A stretch of 64,000 bases of DNA from Streptomyces sp. NRRL F-5126. GTDB taxonomy: Bacteria > Actinomycetota > Actinomycetes > Streptomycetales > Streptomycetaceae. This document shows, one piece after another, positions 7,611 to 16,074 of the stretch. The notes beneath the pieces were generated by a model. That model was not told where the DNA came from. It ran no database searches and was given only the letters and a program-made list of their open reading frames with translations. Numbering within the stretch: the first letter of the stretch is position 1; each line of letters starts with the position of its first letter. Both the position numbers and the translations under genes were made by a program. The stretch covers positions 62,001-126,000 of the forward strand of contig NZ_JOFZ01000013.1 of NCBI RefSeq assembly GCF_000721265.1, written 5' to 3'.

Positions 7611-8700
7611 ACGCGGCAGACCGGCCGGCCACGGCGGCGCCGGAGCGCCGGGGGACGGCGCGTACGCGCTCCGGGGCCGCGCCGACCGGCGCAGGCTCGC
7701 GCGCAGGGTGAAACGGCGCAGGCGCAGGTCCGCGGTCACGGAGATACCCCTGCTCATCCTGGTCGCGCTGGTGATCGCGCTCGTCCTGAAGACGTTCCTC
7801 CTCCAGGCGTTCGTGATCCCGTCGGGTTCGATGGAGAACACGATCCGCATCGGCGACCGGGTGCTCGTCGACAAGCTCACCCCCTGGTTCGGCGCCGAGC
7901 CGTCCCGCGGCGACGTCGTCGTCTTCAAGGACCCGAACGACTGGCTGGCGGGCGAGAAGCAGGCGCCCGACACCTCGCCGCCTGTCGTCAAGCAGATCAA
8001 GGAGGCGCTGACCTTCATCGGCCTGCTGCCGTCCGCCGACGACCGGGATCTGATCAAGAGGGTCGTCGGGGTCGGCGGTGACACCGTCAAATGTTGCAAC
8101 AAGAACGGCAAAGTCACCGTCAACGGAAAGCCGCTCGACGAACCGTATCTTTACCCGGGCAACGCGCCCTCGACGATGTCGTTCGAGGTGAAAGTGCCCA
8201 AGGGGCGGCTCTTTTTCCTCGGTGACCACCGGGCCGTTTCCGCCGACTCCCGATTCCATCTCCACGAGGAATTCCGCGGAACAGTGCCGCTCTCCGACGT
8301 CGTCGGCCGTGCCGTCGTGATCGCCTGGCCCGTGGGGCACTGGCGGAAACTCGACGAACCGGCGACCTTCCGCGGGGTTCCGGACCCCGGCGGCACTCAC
8401 GCTCTCGCCACAGGTGAGTCCCCTACTGTGGCTTACCGGAACCGAAACGGACTGCCCGCACCCCCGGGTCCTGCGGAACTTCCGCTCGTTATGGGAGTGG
8501 TGGCGCTGTTCCGACCACGGAGCAGGCGCCCGCAAGCAGTGGACTCGCGCCCAGTGGGCCCATACACGGTGAATTCGGATCCGACGGATTCGCACGAGGT
8601 GAAGGAGTGGATGTGGGGGATGTGGCGTTCGGCGCACGGTCCGGGCACGAGGGTCCCGAGGAGGGCCGCGAGCAGATCGCCGCGTCGTCCGAAGCCGTGA
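7603..8700 (+). CDS. sipX: Type I signal peptidase (SipX-like) with long C-terminal tail
   Basis: Second paralogue, 365 residues. A basic N-terminal stretch (RRVKRRRRR) is followed by a membrane segment EIPLLILVALVIALVLK, catalytic Ser in PSGSMENT, Lys in IKRVVGVGGD, and box E GDHRAVSADSR. A short hydrophobic stretch ELPLVMGVVALF with following arginines may be the C-terminal anchor. After it the frame continues about 60 residues with no secretion-type features and runs 88 bases into sipY. That tail is unusual: either the natural stop is lost or the C-terminus is frameshifted. The start overlaps the sipW stop. Confidence 0.88.
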   Translation: MGRRGRPAGHGGAGAPGDGAYALRGRADRRRLARRVKRRRRRSAVTEIPLLILVALVIALVLKTFLLQAFVIPSGSMENTIRIGDRVLVDKLTPWFGAEPSRGDVVVFKDPNDWLAGEKQAPDTSPPVVKQIKEALTFIGLLPSADDRDLIKRVVGVGGDTVKCCNKNGKVTVNGKPLDEPYLYPGNAPSTMSFEVKVPKGRLFFLGDHRAVSADSRFHLHEEFRGTVPLSDVVGRAVVIAWPVGHWRKLDEPATFRGVPDPGGTHALATGESPTVAYRNRNGLPAPPGPAELPLVMGVVALFRPRSRRPQAVDSRPVGPYTVNSDPTDSHEVKEWMWGMWRSAHGPGTRVPRRAASRSPRRPKP

Positions 8701-9545
8701 CCGACGAAGTGCCTGGTGAAGTGATGGACGACGGTGAGAAGCACAGCCACGGTGGCCGCAGGGCGAAGAACCGGCAGCCGAAGCAGCAGCGCTCCTTCTG
8801 GAAGGAGCTGCCGCTGCTGGTCATCATCGCCCTCGCGCTCGCCCTGGTGATCAAGACCTTCCTCGTCCAGGCGTTCTCGATCCCTTCGCAGTCGATGCAG
8901 GACACCCTGCAGGTCGGCGACCGGGTGCTGGTGGACAAGCTCACGCCGTGGTTCGGCGCGGAGCCCCAGCGCGGCGAGGTCGTCGTCTTCCACGACCCGG
9001 GCGGCTGGCTCGCAGGGGAGCCGACCCCGCAGCAGAACGTGCTGCAGAAGGGCCTGAGCTTCATCGGACTCATGCCGTCGGCCCAGGAGAAAGACCTGAT
9101 CAAGCGCGTCATTGCCGTGGGTGGCGACACCGTGTCGTGCAAGAAGGGCGGCAAGGTCATGGTCAACGGCCACGCGCTGAACGAGAAGAACTACATCTAC
9201 CCCGGCAACACCCCCTGCGACGACATGCCGTTCGGCCCGATCAAGATCCCGAAGGGCCGTATCTGGGTCATGGGCGACCACCGCCAGGACTCCAGCGACT
9301 CCCGCTACCACCAGAACCTCCCCGGAAACGGCACCGTCTCCACAAATGAGGTCGTCGGGCGCGCGTTCTCGGTGGCCTGGCCGGTGAACCGCTGGGACTT
9401 CCTCGGCGTCCCCAGCACCTTCGACCAGCAAGGACTCGCCGCGGCGGCCACCTCGGGCGCGCCTGCCGCCGCCGGTCTTGCGGGTGCCGTACCGCTCGTG
9501 CTGTGGCGTAGGAGGCGCCGCACCCGCTCCCGTACCGCCGGGTAG
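8613..9545 (+). CDS. sipY: Type I signal peptidase (SipY-like)
   Basis: Third paralogue, about 310 residues. Membrane segment ELPLLVIIALALALVIK, catalytic Ser in IPSQSMQDT, Lys in IKRVIAVGGD, box E GDHRQDSSDSR. The C-terminus has a short hydrophobic segment LAGAVPLVLW followed by RRRRR, the C-terminal anchor typical of Streptomyces Sip proteins. I chose the GTG at 8613 because GAAGGAG ends at 8607; GTG codons at 8607 and 8622 are alternatives. In S. lividans the homologue of this position is recalled as the major signal peptidase. Confidence 0.92.
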   Translation: MGDVAFGARSGHEGPEEGREQIAASSEAVTDEVPGEVMDDGEKHSHGGRRAKNRQPKQQRSFWKELPLLVIIALALALVIKTFLVQAFSIPSQSMQDTLQVGDRVLVDKLTPWFGAEPQRGEVVVFHDPGGWLAGEPTPQQNVLQKGLSFIGLMPSAQEKDLIKRVIAVGGDTVSCKKGGKVMVNGHALNEKNYIYPGNTPCDDMPFGPIKIPKGRIWVMGDHRQDSSDSRYHQNLPGNGTVSTNEVVGRAFSVAWPVNRWDFLGVPSTFDQQGLAAAATSGAPAAAGLAGAVPLVLWRRRRRTRSRTAG

Positions 9546-9599
9546 GGTGCTCCCGATCCCCGAGGGCCGGGGATCACCCCCGATCGGAGGCGTGCCCGG

Positions 9600-10358
9600 A
9601 TGAGCCGCGCAGGACGGACGAAGGACGGCCGTGGCCGCCTCGGCAGCAGGCTGTCGGGGCTGCTCGTGGCCGTCGGCTGTGTGCTCTTCCTCGGCGGGTT
9701 CGCGTGGGGCGCCATCGAGTACCAGCCCTACACGGTGCCGACCGGGTCCATGACCCCGACGGTCCACGCCGGCGACAAGGTGCTCGCCCAGCGCATATCC
9801 GGCGCCGACGCGCACCGCGGCGACGTCGTGGTCTTCAAGGACCCCGAGTGGGGTGATCTGCCGATGGTCAAGCGGGTCGTGGCCGTCGGCGGGGACACCG
9901 TCGCCTGCTGCGACAAGCAGGGCAGGATGAGTGTCGACGGGAAGCCGCTGGCCGAGCCCTACATCGACAAGACCCCCGGCGGGCGCGCCTCGACCGAGAA
10001 CTACTCCGCCAAGGTCCCCTCGGGAGAGCTCTTCATGCTGGGTGACGAGCGCACCACGTCGCTCGACTCCCGCGTCCACCTCCAGGACAAGCAGAAGGGC
10101 GCGGTGCCGCGCTCCGAGGTACGGGCGAGGGTCGACGCGATCGCCTGGCCGCCCGCGAGCATGATCGCCCGCCCCCACGTGTTCGCGGCCCTTCCGGGCG
10201 GCGTGTCGAGCCCGGGCCCGCTGCGGGTGATGCTCGTGGCCGTGGTCGCCGGTGCGGTACTGATCTTCGTGGGCGCCGCGCTCGGCCCGTTGCTGGCCCG
10301 TCGCGAGCGGCCGCGGCAGGCCACGGCGCGCTCCGGGGAGACCGCCGGTGCCCGGTGA
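9600..10358 (+). CDS. sipZ: Type I signal peptidase (SipZ-like)
   Basis: Fourth paralogue, 252 residues. N-terminal membrane segment LLVAVGCVLFLGGFAWG, catalytic Ser in VPTGSMTPT, Lys in VKRVVAVGGD, Cys pair VACCDKQG, and C-terminal membrane segment MLVAVVAGAVLIFVGAAL. Box E reads GDERTTSLDSR, with Glu where the other three have His. ATG at 9600 follows GGAGG. An 8-base-pair hairpin (GATCCCCG/CGGGGATC, 9555-9575) lies in the gap after sipY and may lower its expression. Its stop overlaps the NUDIX gene start. Confidence 0.92.
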   Translation: MSRAGRTKDGRGRLGSRLSGLLVAVGCVLFLGGFAWGAIEYQPYTVPTGSMTPTVHAGDKVLAQRISGADAHRGDVVVFKDPEWGDLPMVKRVVAVGGDTVACCDKQGRMSVDGKPLAEPYIDKTPGGRASTENYSAKVPSGELFMLGDERTTSLDSRVHLQDKQKGAVPRSEVRARVDAIAWPPASMIARPHVFAALPGGVSSPGPLRVMLVAVVAGAVLIFVGAALGPLLARRERPRQATARSGETAGAR

Positions 10359-10836
10359 CCTTCGCCGGGTGGCCCGGGTGGTCCTGCTCGATCCCGAGGA
10401 CCGCATCCTGCTGATGCACGGGCACGAACCGGATGACCCCTCGGACACCTGGTGGTTCACGCCGGGCGGCGGTCTCGAGGGCGGCGAGAGCCGCGAGGAG
10501 GCCGCGCGCCGCGAACTCGCGGAGGAGACGGGGATCACACGCGTCGACATCGGGCCCGTGCTGTGGCGCCGGATCTGCTCGTTCCCCTTCGACGGGCGGC
10601 GCTGGGACCAGGACGAGTGGTACTTCCTCGGCCGTACGGAGCAGACGGCGGCCGCGCCGTCCGGCCTGACGGAACTGGAGCTACGCAGCGTCGGAGGGCT
10701 GCGCTGGTGGACCTGCGCGGAGCTGGAGGCGACGCGTGAGACGGTGTATCCGACCAGGCTCGCCGGGCTGCTGCGCAGGCTGCTCGACGAGGGTCCCCCG
10801 GGTACTCCGGTGACGCTCGACACGGAAATCGCCTAG
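10348..10836 (+). CDS. NUDIX hydrolase
   Basis: A 162-residue NUDIX protein. The box GGLEGGESREEAARRELAEE (followed by TGI, about residues 38-60) has the consensus glycine, REL and EE residues that bind magnesium. Such enzymes hydrolyse nucleoside diphosphates linked to another group; substrate unknown. The GTG at 10348 overlaps the last codons of sipZ, so translation is probably coupled. The C-terminus (ELRSVGGLRWWTCAEL) is the usual family end strand. The sipZ-NUDIX-DUF2469 order looks conserved in Streptomyces. Confidence 0.9.
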   Translation: MPGDLRRVARVVLLDPEDRILLMHGHEPDDPSDTWWFTPGGGLEGGESREEAARRELAEETGITRVDIGPVLWRRICSFPFDGRRWDQDEWYFLGRTEQTAAAPSGLTELELRSVGGLRWWTCAELEATRETVYPTRLAGLLRRLLDEGPPGTPVTLDTEIA

Positions 10837-10888
10837 CGGTCCTCCCTGCCGGAGCACAATGGGGGGACGAACGGCTGAAGGGGATGCC

Positions 10889-11200
10889 ATGAGCGCCGAG
10901 GACCTCGAGAAGTACGAGACCGAGATGGAGCTGAAGCTCTACCGGGAGTACCGAGACGTCGTCGGGCTGTTCAAATACGTGATCGAGACCGAGCGTCGTT
11001 TCTACCTCACCAACGACTACGAGATGCAGGTGCACTCCGTCCAGGGCGAGGTCTTCTTCGAGGTCACGATGGCGGACGCGTGGGTCTGGGACATGTACAG
11101 GCCTGCCAGGTTCGTCAAGCAGGTGCGCGTCCTGACGTTCAAGGACGTGAACATCGAGGAGCTCAACAAGAACGACGACCTGGAGCTCCCCAGCGGCTGA
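10889..11200 (+). CDS. DUF2469 family protein
   Basis: A 103-residue acidic protein, strongly conserved across actinobacteria and of unknown function. Recognisable stretches are [36 protein letters not shown] and ITTIN-like end [18 protein letters not shown]. No enzyme motif, membrane segment or signal peptide is seen. ATG at 10889 follows GAAGGGG at about 10877. It is placed between the NUDIX and yraN genes, a linkage seen across the phylum, which suggests a housekeeping role near RNA or DNA processing (inference). Confidence 0.88.
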   Translation: MSAEDLEKYETEMELKLYREYRDVVGLFKYVIETERRFYLTNDYEMQVHSVQGEVFFEVTMADAWVWDMYRPARFVKQVRVLTFKDVNIEELNKNDDLELPSG

Positions 11201-11222
11201 GTCACCCGGCCGAGTGGCCGGG

Positions 11223-11249
11223 TTGTCCACAATCCCGGAATTGTCCACA
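11223..11249 (+). promoter_or_regulatory. Pair of DnaA boxes upstream of yraN
   Basis: Two exact copies of TTGTCCACA, the preferred Streptomyces DnaA box, at 11223-11231 and 11241-11249, same orientation, 18 bases start to start. They sit in the gap between the DUF2469 and yraN genes. A second pair with the same 18-base spacing lies at 16686-16712. DnaA may regulate these promoters, or be titrated by them. Confidence 0.5.
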
Positions 11250-11315
11250 GATCTCCGACCGGCGCCCCATCGGCCCGTGCCATCCGTCACATTCGGTGAT
11301 GGAGGTGGTACCGAG

Positions 11316-11693
11316 ATGAACGCGACGGGGGCACTGGGGCGGTACGGAGAGGATCTCGCGGCGCGACGGCTTGCCGCGGCGGGCATGACCGTGCTCGCGC
11401 GGAACTGGCGGTGCGGCAGGACCGGCGAGATCGACATCGTGGCGGTGGACGCGGACGTGCTGGTGGTCTGCGAGGTGAAGACCCGCAGAGCCGGCGGGTT
11501 CCAGCACCCGATGGAGGCGATCACGCCTGCCAAGGCGGATCGGCTGAGACGGCTCGCCGGCTGCTGGGTCGAGCGGTGCGGGACCGAGCGGCGCGAGAGC
11601 CCGCCCACGGGCGGCGTGCGCATCGATCTCGTCAGTGTCGTGCTGCCCGCCAGGGGCGCACCGGTCGTCGAGCACGTGCGGGGGGTGGCCTGA
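11316..11693 (+). CDS. yraN: YraN/UPF0102 family endonuclease-like protein
   Basis: A 125-residue protein with the PD-(D/E)XK nuclease core: [22 protein letters not shown] (the Asp and the Glu-x-Lys pair), preceded by [16 protein letters not shown]. YraN proteins resemble Holliday junction resolvases; their role is uncertain. I chose the ATG at 11316, preceded by GGAGGTG and giving the family N-terminus; an in-frame start at 11214 would run across the DnaA boxes. It is directly followed by the comM-like gene (TGAATG). Confidence 0.9.
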   Translation: MNATGALGRYGEDLAARRLAAAGMTVLARNWRCGRTGEIDIVAVDADVLVVCEVKTRRAGGFQHPMEAITPAKADRLRRLAGCWVERCGTERRESPPTGGVRIDLVSVVLPARGAPVVEHVRGVA

Positions 11694-13307
11694 ATGGGGT
11701 TCGCGCGCACATGTTCGGTGGCGCTGGTGGGCGTCGAGGGCGTGGTGGTGGAGGTCCAGGCCGATCTCGAACCGGGAGTTGCCGCCTTCACGCTGGTCGG
11801 GCTGCCTGACAAGAGCCTGGTGGAGAGCAAGGACCGGGTAAGGGCGGCGGTGGTCAACGCGGGCGCGGAGTGGCCGCAGAAGAAGCTCACGGTCGGGCTC
11901 AGCCCGGCCTTCGTGCCCAAGAGCGGCAGCGGTTTCGATCTGGCTGTCGCGGTGGCGGTGCTCGGTGCGGCGGAGCGTGTCGATCCCAGGTCGATCGCCG
12001 ACCTGGTGCTCATCGGCGAGCTGGGGCTCGACGGCCGGGTCAGGCCCGTGCGCGGTGTGCTGCCCGCGGTCATCGCGGCGGCCGAGGCGGGCTACCGGCA
12101 GGTGGTCGTCCCCGAGCAGACCGCGGGCGAGGCGTCCCTCGTGCCGGGCGTGTCCGTGCTGGGCGTGCGCAGCCTCGCCCAGCTGATCGCGGTGCTCGCC
12201 GACGAGCCGGTTCCCGATGAGCCGCGCGAGGACCTGCGCGGGCGCCCCGACCCGATGCTCGCCGGACTCACGATGCCCGGGGCCGGCGTGGGCACGGGCA
12301 TCGCGACCGGCACCGCGGGAGGGCCCGACCTCGCCGACGTGGCAGGCCAGGACACGGCGCGCGGCGCCCTCGAGGTGGCCGCGGCGGGCGGGCACCACCT
12401 GCTGCTCTCCGGGCCGCCGGGCGCGGGCAAGACCATGCTGGCCGAACGGCTGTCCGGCATCCTGCCGCCGCTGACCGGACAGGAGTCCCTCGAAGTCACG
12501 GCCGTGCACTCGGTCGCGGGCGTCCTGCCGCCCGGGGAACCGCTGGTGCGCGCCGCGCCTTACTGCGCCCCGCACCACTCCGCGACGATGCAGGCGCTCA
12601 TCGGCGGGGGCAACGGCCTGCCGCGGCCGGGAGCCGTCTCCCTCGCCCATCGCGGCGTGCTTTTTCTTGACGAGGCGCCGGAGTTCTCCGGGCGCGCGCT
12701 TGACGCGCTGCGCCAGCCGCTGGAGTCGGGACACGTGGTCGTGGCGCGCAGCGCGGGTGTGGTGCGGCTGCCCGCCCGGTTCCTGATGGTGCTGGCGGCC
12801 AATCCCTGCCCGTGCGGAAGGCACGGCGTCGGCGGCTCTGCCTGCGAATGCCCGCCCTCCGCCGTCCGCCGCTACCAGGCGCGGCTGTCGGGCCCGCTGC
12901 TCGACCGGGTGGACCTGCGGGTGGAGGTGCGGCCCGTGCAGCGTGCCGACCTGGTGGGCGTGGGCCGCCGCGGCGAGTCGACGGCGGAGGTCGCGGCCCG
13001 GGTGCGGCAGGCGAGGGACCGCGCGGCAGCGCGGTACGAGGGCATGGCGTGGCAGCTCAACAGCCAGGTGCCCGGGCACGAGCTGCGCACCCGGTGGCCC
13101 GTGGCACCGGGCGCGCTCGCCGCGGCAGAGGGCGACCTGGAGCGCGGCCTGCTCACGGCGCGCGGACTCGACCGCGTCCTGAGGGTCGCCTGGACGATCG
13201 CCGACCTGGCGGGCCGCGACCGTCCGGCCGAAGGCGACGTGGCGCTCGCCCTCGAACTGCGTACGGGCGTCGCGCGCGGTGCCACGGCGATGGCGGGCAG
13301 GCAGTGA
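11694..13307 (+). CDS. ComM/YifB-like AAA+ ATPase (Mg-chelatase family)
   Basis: A 537-residue protein. The N-terminal part (GLPDKSLVESKDRVRAAVVNAG) is the ComM/YifB Lon-like domain. The AAA+ core has Walker A GPPGAGKTML (about residue 242) and Walker B GVLFLDEAPEF (about 320). A four-Cys segment NPCPCGRHG...CECPPS follows. ComM homologues are hexameric helicases promoting branch migration during uptake and recombination of DNA. Next to dprA and yraN it forms the common DNA-processing trio. It starts immediately after yraN and its stop overlaps the dprA start. Confidence 0.93.
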   Translation: MGFARTCSVALVGVEGVVVEVQADLEPGVAAFTLVGLPDKSLVESKDRVRAAVVNAGAEWPQKKLTVGLSPAFVPKSGSGFDLAVAVAVLGAAERVDPRSIADLVLIGELGLDGRVRPVRGVLPAVIAAAEAGYRQVVVPEQTAGEASLVPGVSVLGVRSLAQLIAVLADEPVPDEPREDLRGRPDPMLAGLTMPGAGVGTGIATGTAGGPDLADVAGQDTARGALEVAAAGGHHLLLSGPPGAGKTMLAERLSGILPPLTGQESLEVTAVHSVAGVLPPGEPLVRAAPYCAPHHSATMQALIGGGNGLPRPGAVSLAHRGVLFLDEAPEFSGRALDALRQPLESGHVVVARSAGVVRLPARFLMVLAANPCPCGRHGVGGSACECPPSAVRRYQARLSGPLLDRVDLRVEVRPVQRADLVGVGRRGESTAEVAARVRQARDRAAARYEGMAWQLNSQVPGHELRTRWPVAPGALAAAEGDLERGLLTARGLDRVLRVAWTIADLAGRDRPAEGDVALALELRTGVARGATAMAGRQ

Positions 13308-14470
13308 CGGCCGCGGCGTCCGGGGAGCGGCGGGCCAGGGCCGCACTCACGCGCGTGTTCGAGCCCGGCGACGAGATCGCGGGTGTCTGGCTGCGTCGAC
13401 TGGGCGCCGCCGCGTTGCTCGACCTGCTCACCCGCGACCGTGCGGTGGCGGAAGCGGTGCTCGCCGGCGTCGGCACCGGCCGGCTCGACAGCTACCGTGC
13501 GCGCGCTGCGGTGGCCGATCCCGAGCGCGACCTGGCCGCGGCGGCGCGGTCGGGCGGCCGGTTCCTCTGCCCCGGGGACGCGGAGTGGCCGACCCAGCTT
13601 GACGACCTGGGAGCGGCGGCGCCCATCGGGCTGTGGGTGCGCGGCGCGCCCGACCTCAGACTCTGGGCGCTGCGGTCGGTCGCCGTGGTCGGGGCGCGCG
13701 CCTGTACCCCGTACGGGGCGCACATGGCCGCGACGCTCGCCGGCGGGCTCGCGGAGCGCGGCTGGGTCGTGGTCTCCGGGGCGGCCTACGGGGTGGACGG
13801 CGCGGCGCACCGCGGCGCCCTCGGCGCGGGCGGGGCCACGGCGGCGGTGCTCGCCTGCGGGGTCGACACGGTGTACCCGCGCGGTCATGCCGAGTTGATC
13901 GCACGCATCGCCGAACAAGGTCTCGTCCTCGGGGAATTGCCGCCGGGCGACCATCCGACGCGCAGCCGCTTCGTGCAGCGCAACCGCGTCATCGCCGCGC
14001 TCACCCGGGGCACTGTGGTGGTGGAGGCCGCGTACCGCAGCGGATCACTCTCCACCGTCCGCTGCGCCCAGCGTCTCGGCCGCCTCGCGATGGGGGTGCC
14101 GGGGCCGGTGACGAGCGGCCTGTCCGCCGGCGTCCACGAACTGCTCAGGGCGGAAGGAGCCCTGGTCACCGACGCGGAAGAGGTGATCGAACTGGTCGGG
14201 GCGATGGGAGAGCTGGCCCCGGGCAAACGCGGGCCCGTCCTGCCCAGAGACCTGCTGCGAGCCGACTGCGCACGCGTACTCGAAGCACTCCCCGCAGGCG
14301 GTACCGACCGGGTGGCCGAGGTGGCGCGGGAGGCAGGCGCCACGACCGACGAGACACTCGCCAGGCTCTTCGAGCTTCACTCGCTCGGGTTTGTCGAACG
14401 ACACAGCGACACATGGCGTCCCGCCGCCCCACGGCAGGGCAGCGGCGACGGCGTACGAGGTGGTGCTTGA
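13304..14470 (+). CDS. dprA: DNA-processing protein DprA
   Basis: Binds incoming single-stranded DNA and loads RecA. A 388-residue protein with the Rossmann DprA/Smf domain: VAVVGARACTPYG (about 123-135), SGAAYGVDGAAHRGAL, ACGVDTVYPRGH, and RFVQRNRVIAALTRGTVVVE. A C-terminal winged-helix-like part follows (about 310-380). The start is GTG at 13304, overlapping the comM-like stop by GTGA. The frame is open far upstream, but that part lies over the comM-like gene. In S. coelicolor an integrated element is recalled between dprA and whiG; here the two are adjacent. Confidence 0.95.
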   Translation: MTAAASGERRARAALTRVFEPGDEIAGVWLRRLGAAALLDLLTRDRAVAEAVLAGVGTGRLDSYRARAAVADPERDLAAAARSGGRFLCPGDAEWPTQLDDLGAAAPIGLWVRGAPDLRLWALRSVAVVGARACTPYGAHMAATLAGGLAERGWVVVSGAAYGVDGAAHRGALGAGGATAAVLACGVDTVYPRGHAELIARIAEQGLVLGELPPGDHPTRSRFVQRNRVIAALTRGTVVVEAAYRSGSLSTVRCAQRLGRLAMGVPGPVTSGLSAGVHELLRAEGALVTDAEEVIELVGAMGELAPGKRGPVLPRDLLRADCARVLEALPAGGTDRVAEVAREAGATTDETLARLFELHSLGFVERHSDTWRPAAPRQGSGDGVRGGA

Positions 14471-14519
14471 CCTGGGGCATTCGGGTGACAGGGTGAGGCG
14501 AATGACGCACATACGCCGC

Positions 14520-14537
14520 TGACCGCCGTACCGGTCA
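14520..14537. promoter_or_regulatory. Palindrome upstream of whiG
   Basis: TGACCG/CGGTCA arms around six bases, about 100 bases before the whiG start. whiG is a known target of the developmental repressor BldD. Whether this is a BldD site cannot be settled by eye; the arms are short. Confidence 0.3.
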
Positions 14538-14637
14538 AGGCAGTACCGTCCCCCGCTCCGCACGCGCATCGCGACGGCGCGGTCACGCTACGCTCAGCCA
14601 GATCCCCACGTCACAGCAGAACGGCTCAAGGCACCGC

Positions 14638-15477
14638 ATGCCCCAGCACATCTCCGGGTCCGACCGCACCGCGGCCCGGTCGGCGCCCCCCGCCGCCCGG
14701 AGCGCCGACCGGCCGCCCGCACCCTCGTCGCTCGACGAGCTGTGGCGGTCCTACAAGGCGACGGGCGACGGACACCTGCGCGAGCAGCTGATCCTGCACT
14801 ACTCGCCGCTGGTGAAGTACGTCGCGGGCCGCGTCAGCGTAGGACTGCCACCCAACGTCGAGCAGGCCGACTTCGTGTCCTCCGGGGTCTTCGGGCTCAT
14901 CGACGCCATCGAGAAGTTCGACATCGAGCGGGCCATCAAGTTCGAGACGTACGCCATCACCCGCATCCGCGGCGCGATGATCGACGAACTGCGCGCCCTG
15001 GACTGGATCCCCCGCTCCGTGCGGCAGAAGGCGCGCGCGGCCGAGCGGGCCTACGCGACGCTCGAGGCCCAGTTGCGGCGCACGCCCTCGGAGGCCGAGG
15101 TCGCTGCGGAGATGGGCGTCGGCGTCGACGAACTGCACGCAGTGTTCAGTCAGTTGTCGCTGGCCAACGTCGTTGCCCTTGAGGAGTTGCTGCATGTCGG
15201 CGGCGACGGCGGCGACCGGCTCAGCCTCATGGACACGCTGGAGGACACGGCCGCCGACGACCCCGTAGAGGTGGCCGAGGACCGCGAGCAGCGAAGACTG
15301 CTCGCCCGGGCCATCAACACCCTGCCCGACCGCGAGAAAACGGTGGTCACGCTCTACTACTACGAGGGCCTGACCCTCGCCGAGATCGGGAACGTACTCG
15401 GCGTGACCGAGAGCAGGGTCAGCCAGATCCACACGAAGTCGGTCCTCCAGCTGCGGGCCAAATTGGCGGATTTGTAG
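14638..15477 (+). CDS. whiG: RNA polymerase sigma factor WhiG (sporulation)
   Basis: FliA-type sigma factor that commits aerial hyphae to sporulation in Streptomyces. A 279-residue protein. Region 2 is [18 protein letters not shown]...[11 protein letters not shown]...[18 protein letters not shown]; region 3 [18 protein letters not shown]; region 4 is the helix-turn-helix [19 protein letters not shown]. Close to the S. coelicolor length. Known control: BldD represses transcription and RsiG with c-di-GMP holds the protein inactive. A TetR gene follows after nine bases and may be co-transcribed. Confidence 0.97.
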   Translation: MPQHISGSDRTAARSAPPAARSADRPPAPSSLDELWRSYKATGDGHLREQLILHYSPLVKYVAGRVSVGLPPNVEQADFVSSGVFGLIDAIEKFDIERAIKFETYAITRIRGAMIDELRALDWIPRSVRQKARAAERAYATLEAQLRRTPSEAEVAAEMGVGVDELHAVFSQLSLANVVALEELLHVGGDGGDRLSLMDTLEDTAADDPVEVAEDREQRRLLARAINTLPDREKTVVTLYYYEGLTLAEIGNVLGVTESRVSQIHTKSVLQLRAKLADL

Positions 15478-15486
15478 AGTGGGCGC

Positions 15487-16074
15487 GTGCCAAGGATTCG
15501 AGCGGCCTCCGTGGCCGAGCACCGGACCATGCAGCGCGGCGCCCTGCTCGACGCCGCACGCTCCCTCCTGTCGGAAGGCGGCACCGAGGCGCTGACCTTC
15601 CCCGCTCTCGCCGAGCGCACGGGCCTCGCGCGGTCCTCCGTCTACGAGTACTTCCGCTCACGTGCCGCCGTCGTCGAGGAGCTGTGCGCCGTCGACTTCC
15701 CCGTCTGGGCGGCCGAGGTGTCCGCCGCCATGGCCGCCGCGGACACCCCGCAGGCCAGGATCGAGGCGTACGTGCGCACGCAGCTCGCCCTCGTCGGCGA
15801 CCGGCGTCACCGCGCCGTCGTCGCCATCTCGGCAGGCGAGCTGGACGACGGCGCCCGCGAGAAGATCCGCGCCGCCCACGGTGGGCTCGTGGCCATGGTC
15901 GTGGCGGCACTCGGCGACCTCGGCCACCGCAGCCCGCGCCTCGCCGCGATGCTCCTCCAGGGCATCGTGGACGCGGCCGTGCGCCGCATCGAGCTCGGCG
16001 CGGCCGAGGAACCCGGCGAGATCGCGGACGCGGCGGTCGCGACGGCGCTCAGGGGCATCGCAGGCCCGGCCTGA
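15487..16074 (+). CDS. TetR-family transcriptional regulator
   Basis: A 195-residue protein. N-terminal helix-turn-helix: [20 protein letters not shown] (about residues 38-57). The C-terminal ligand domain ends in ALRGIAGPA and gives no clue to its ligand. GTG start at 15487, nine bases after whiG, so it is probably read through from that promoter. Its 3' end overlaps on the opposite strand with the open frame of the M23 protein. Conserved next to whiG in Streptomyces as far as I recall. Confidence 0.88.
   Translation: MPRIRAASVAEHRTMQRGALLDAARSLLSEGGTEALTFPALAERTGLARSSVYEYFRSRAAVVEELCAVDFPVWAAEVSAAMAAADTPQARIEAYVRTQLALVGDRRHRAVVAISAGELDDGAREKIRAAHGGLVAMVVAALGDLGHRSPRLAAMLLQGIVDAAVRRIELGAAEEPGEIADAAVATALRGIAGPA

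Noticed and set aside
12812..13303. N-terminal extension of DprA
   Set aside because: It lies entirely over the comM-like gene in another frame; the GTG at 13304 gives the family start with stop-start overlap.
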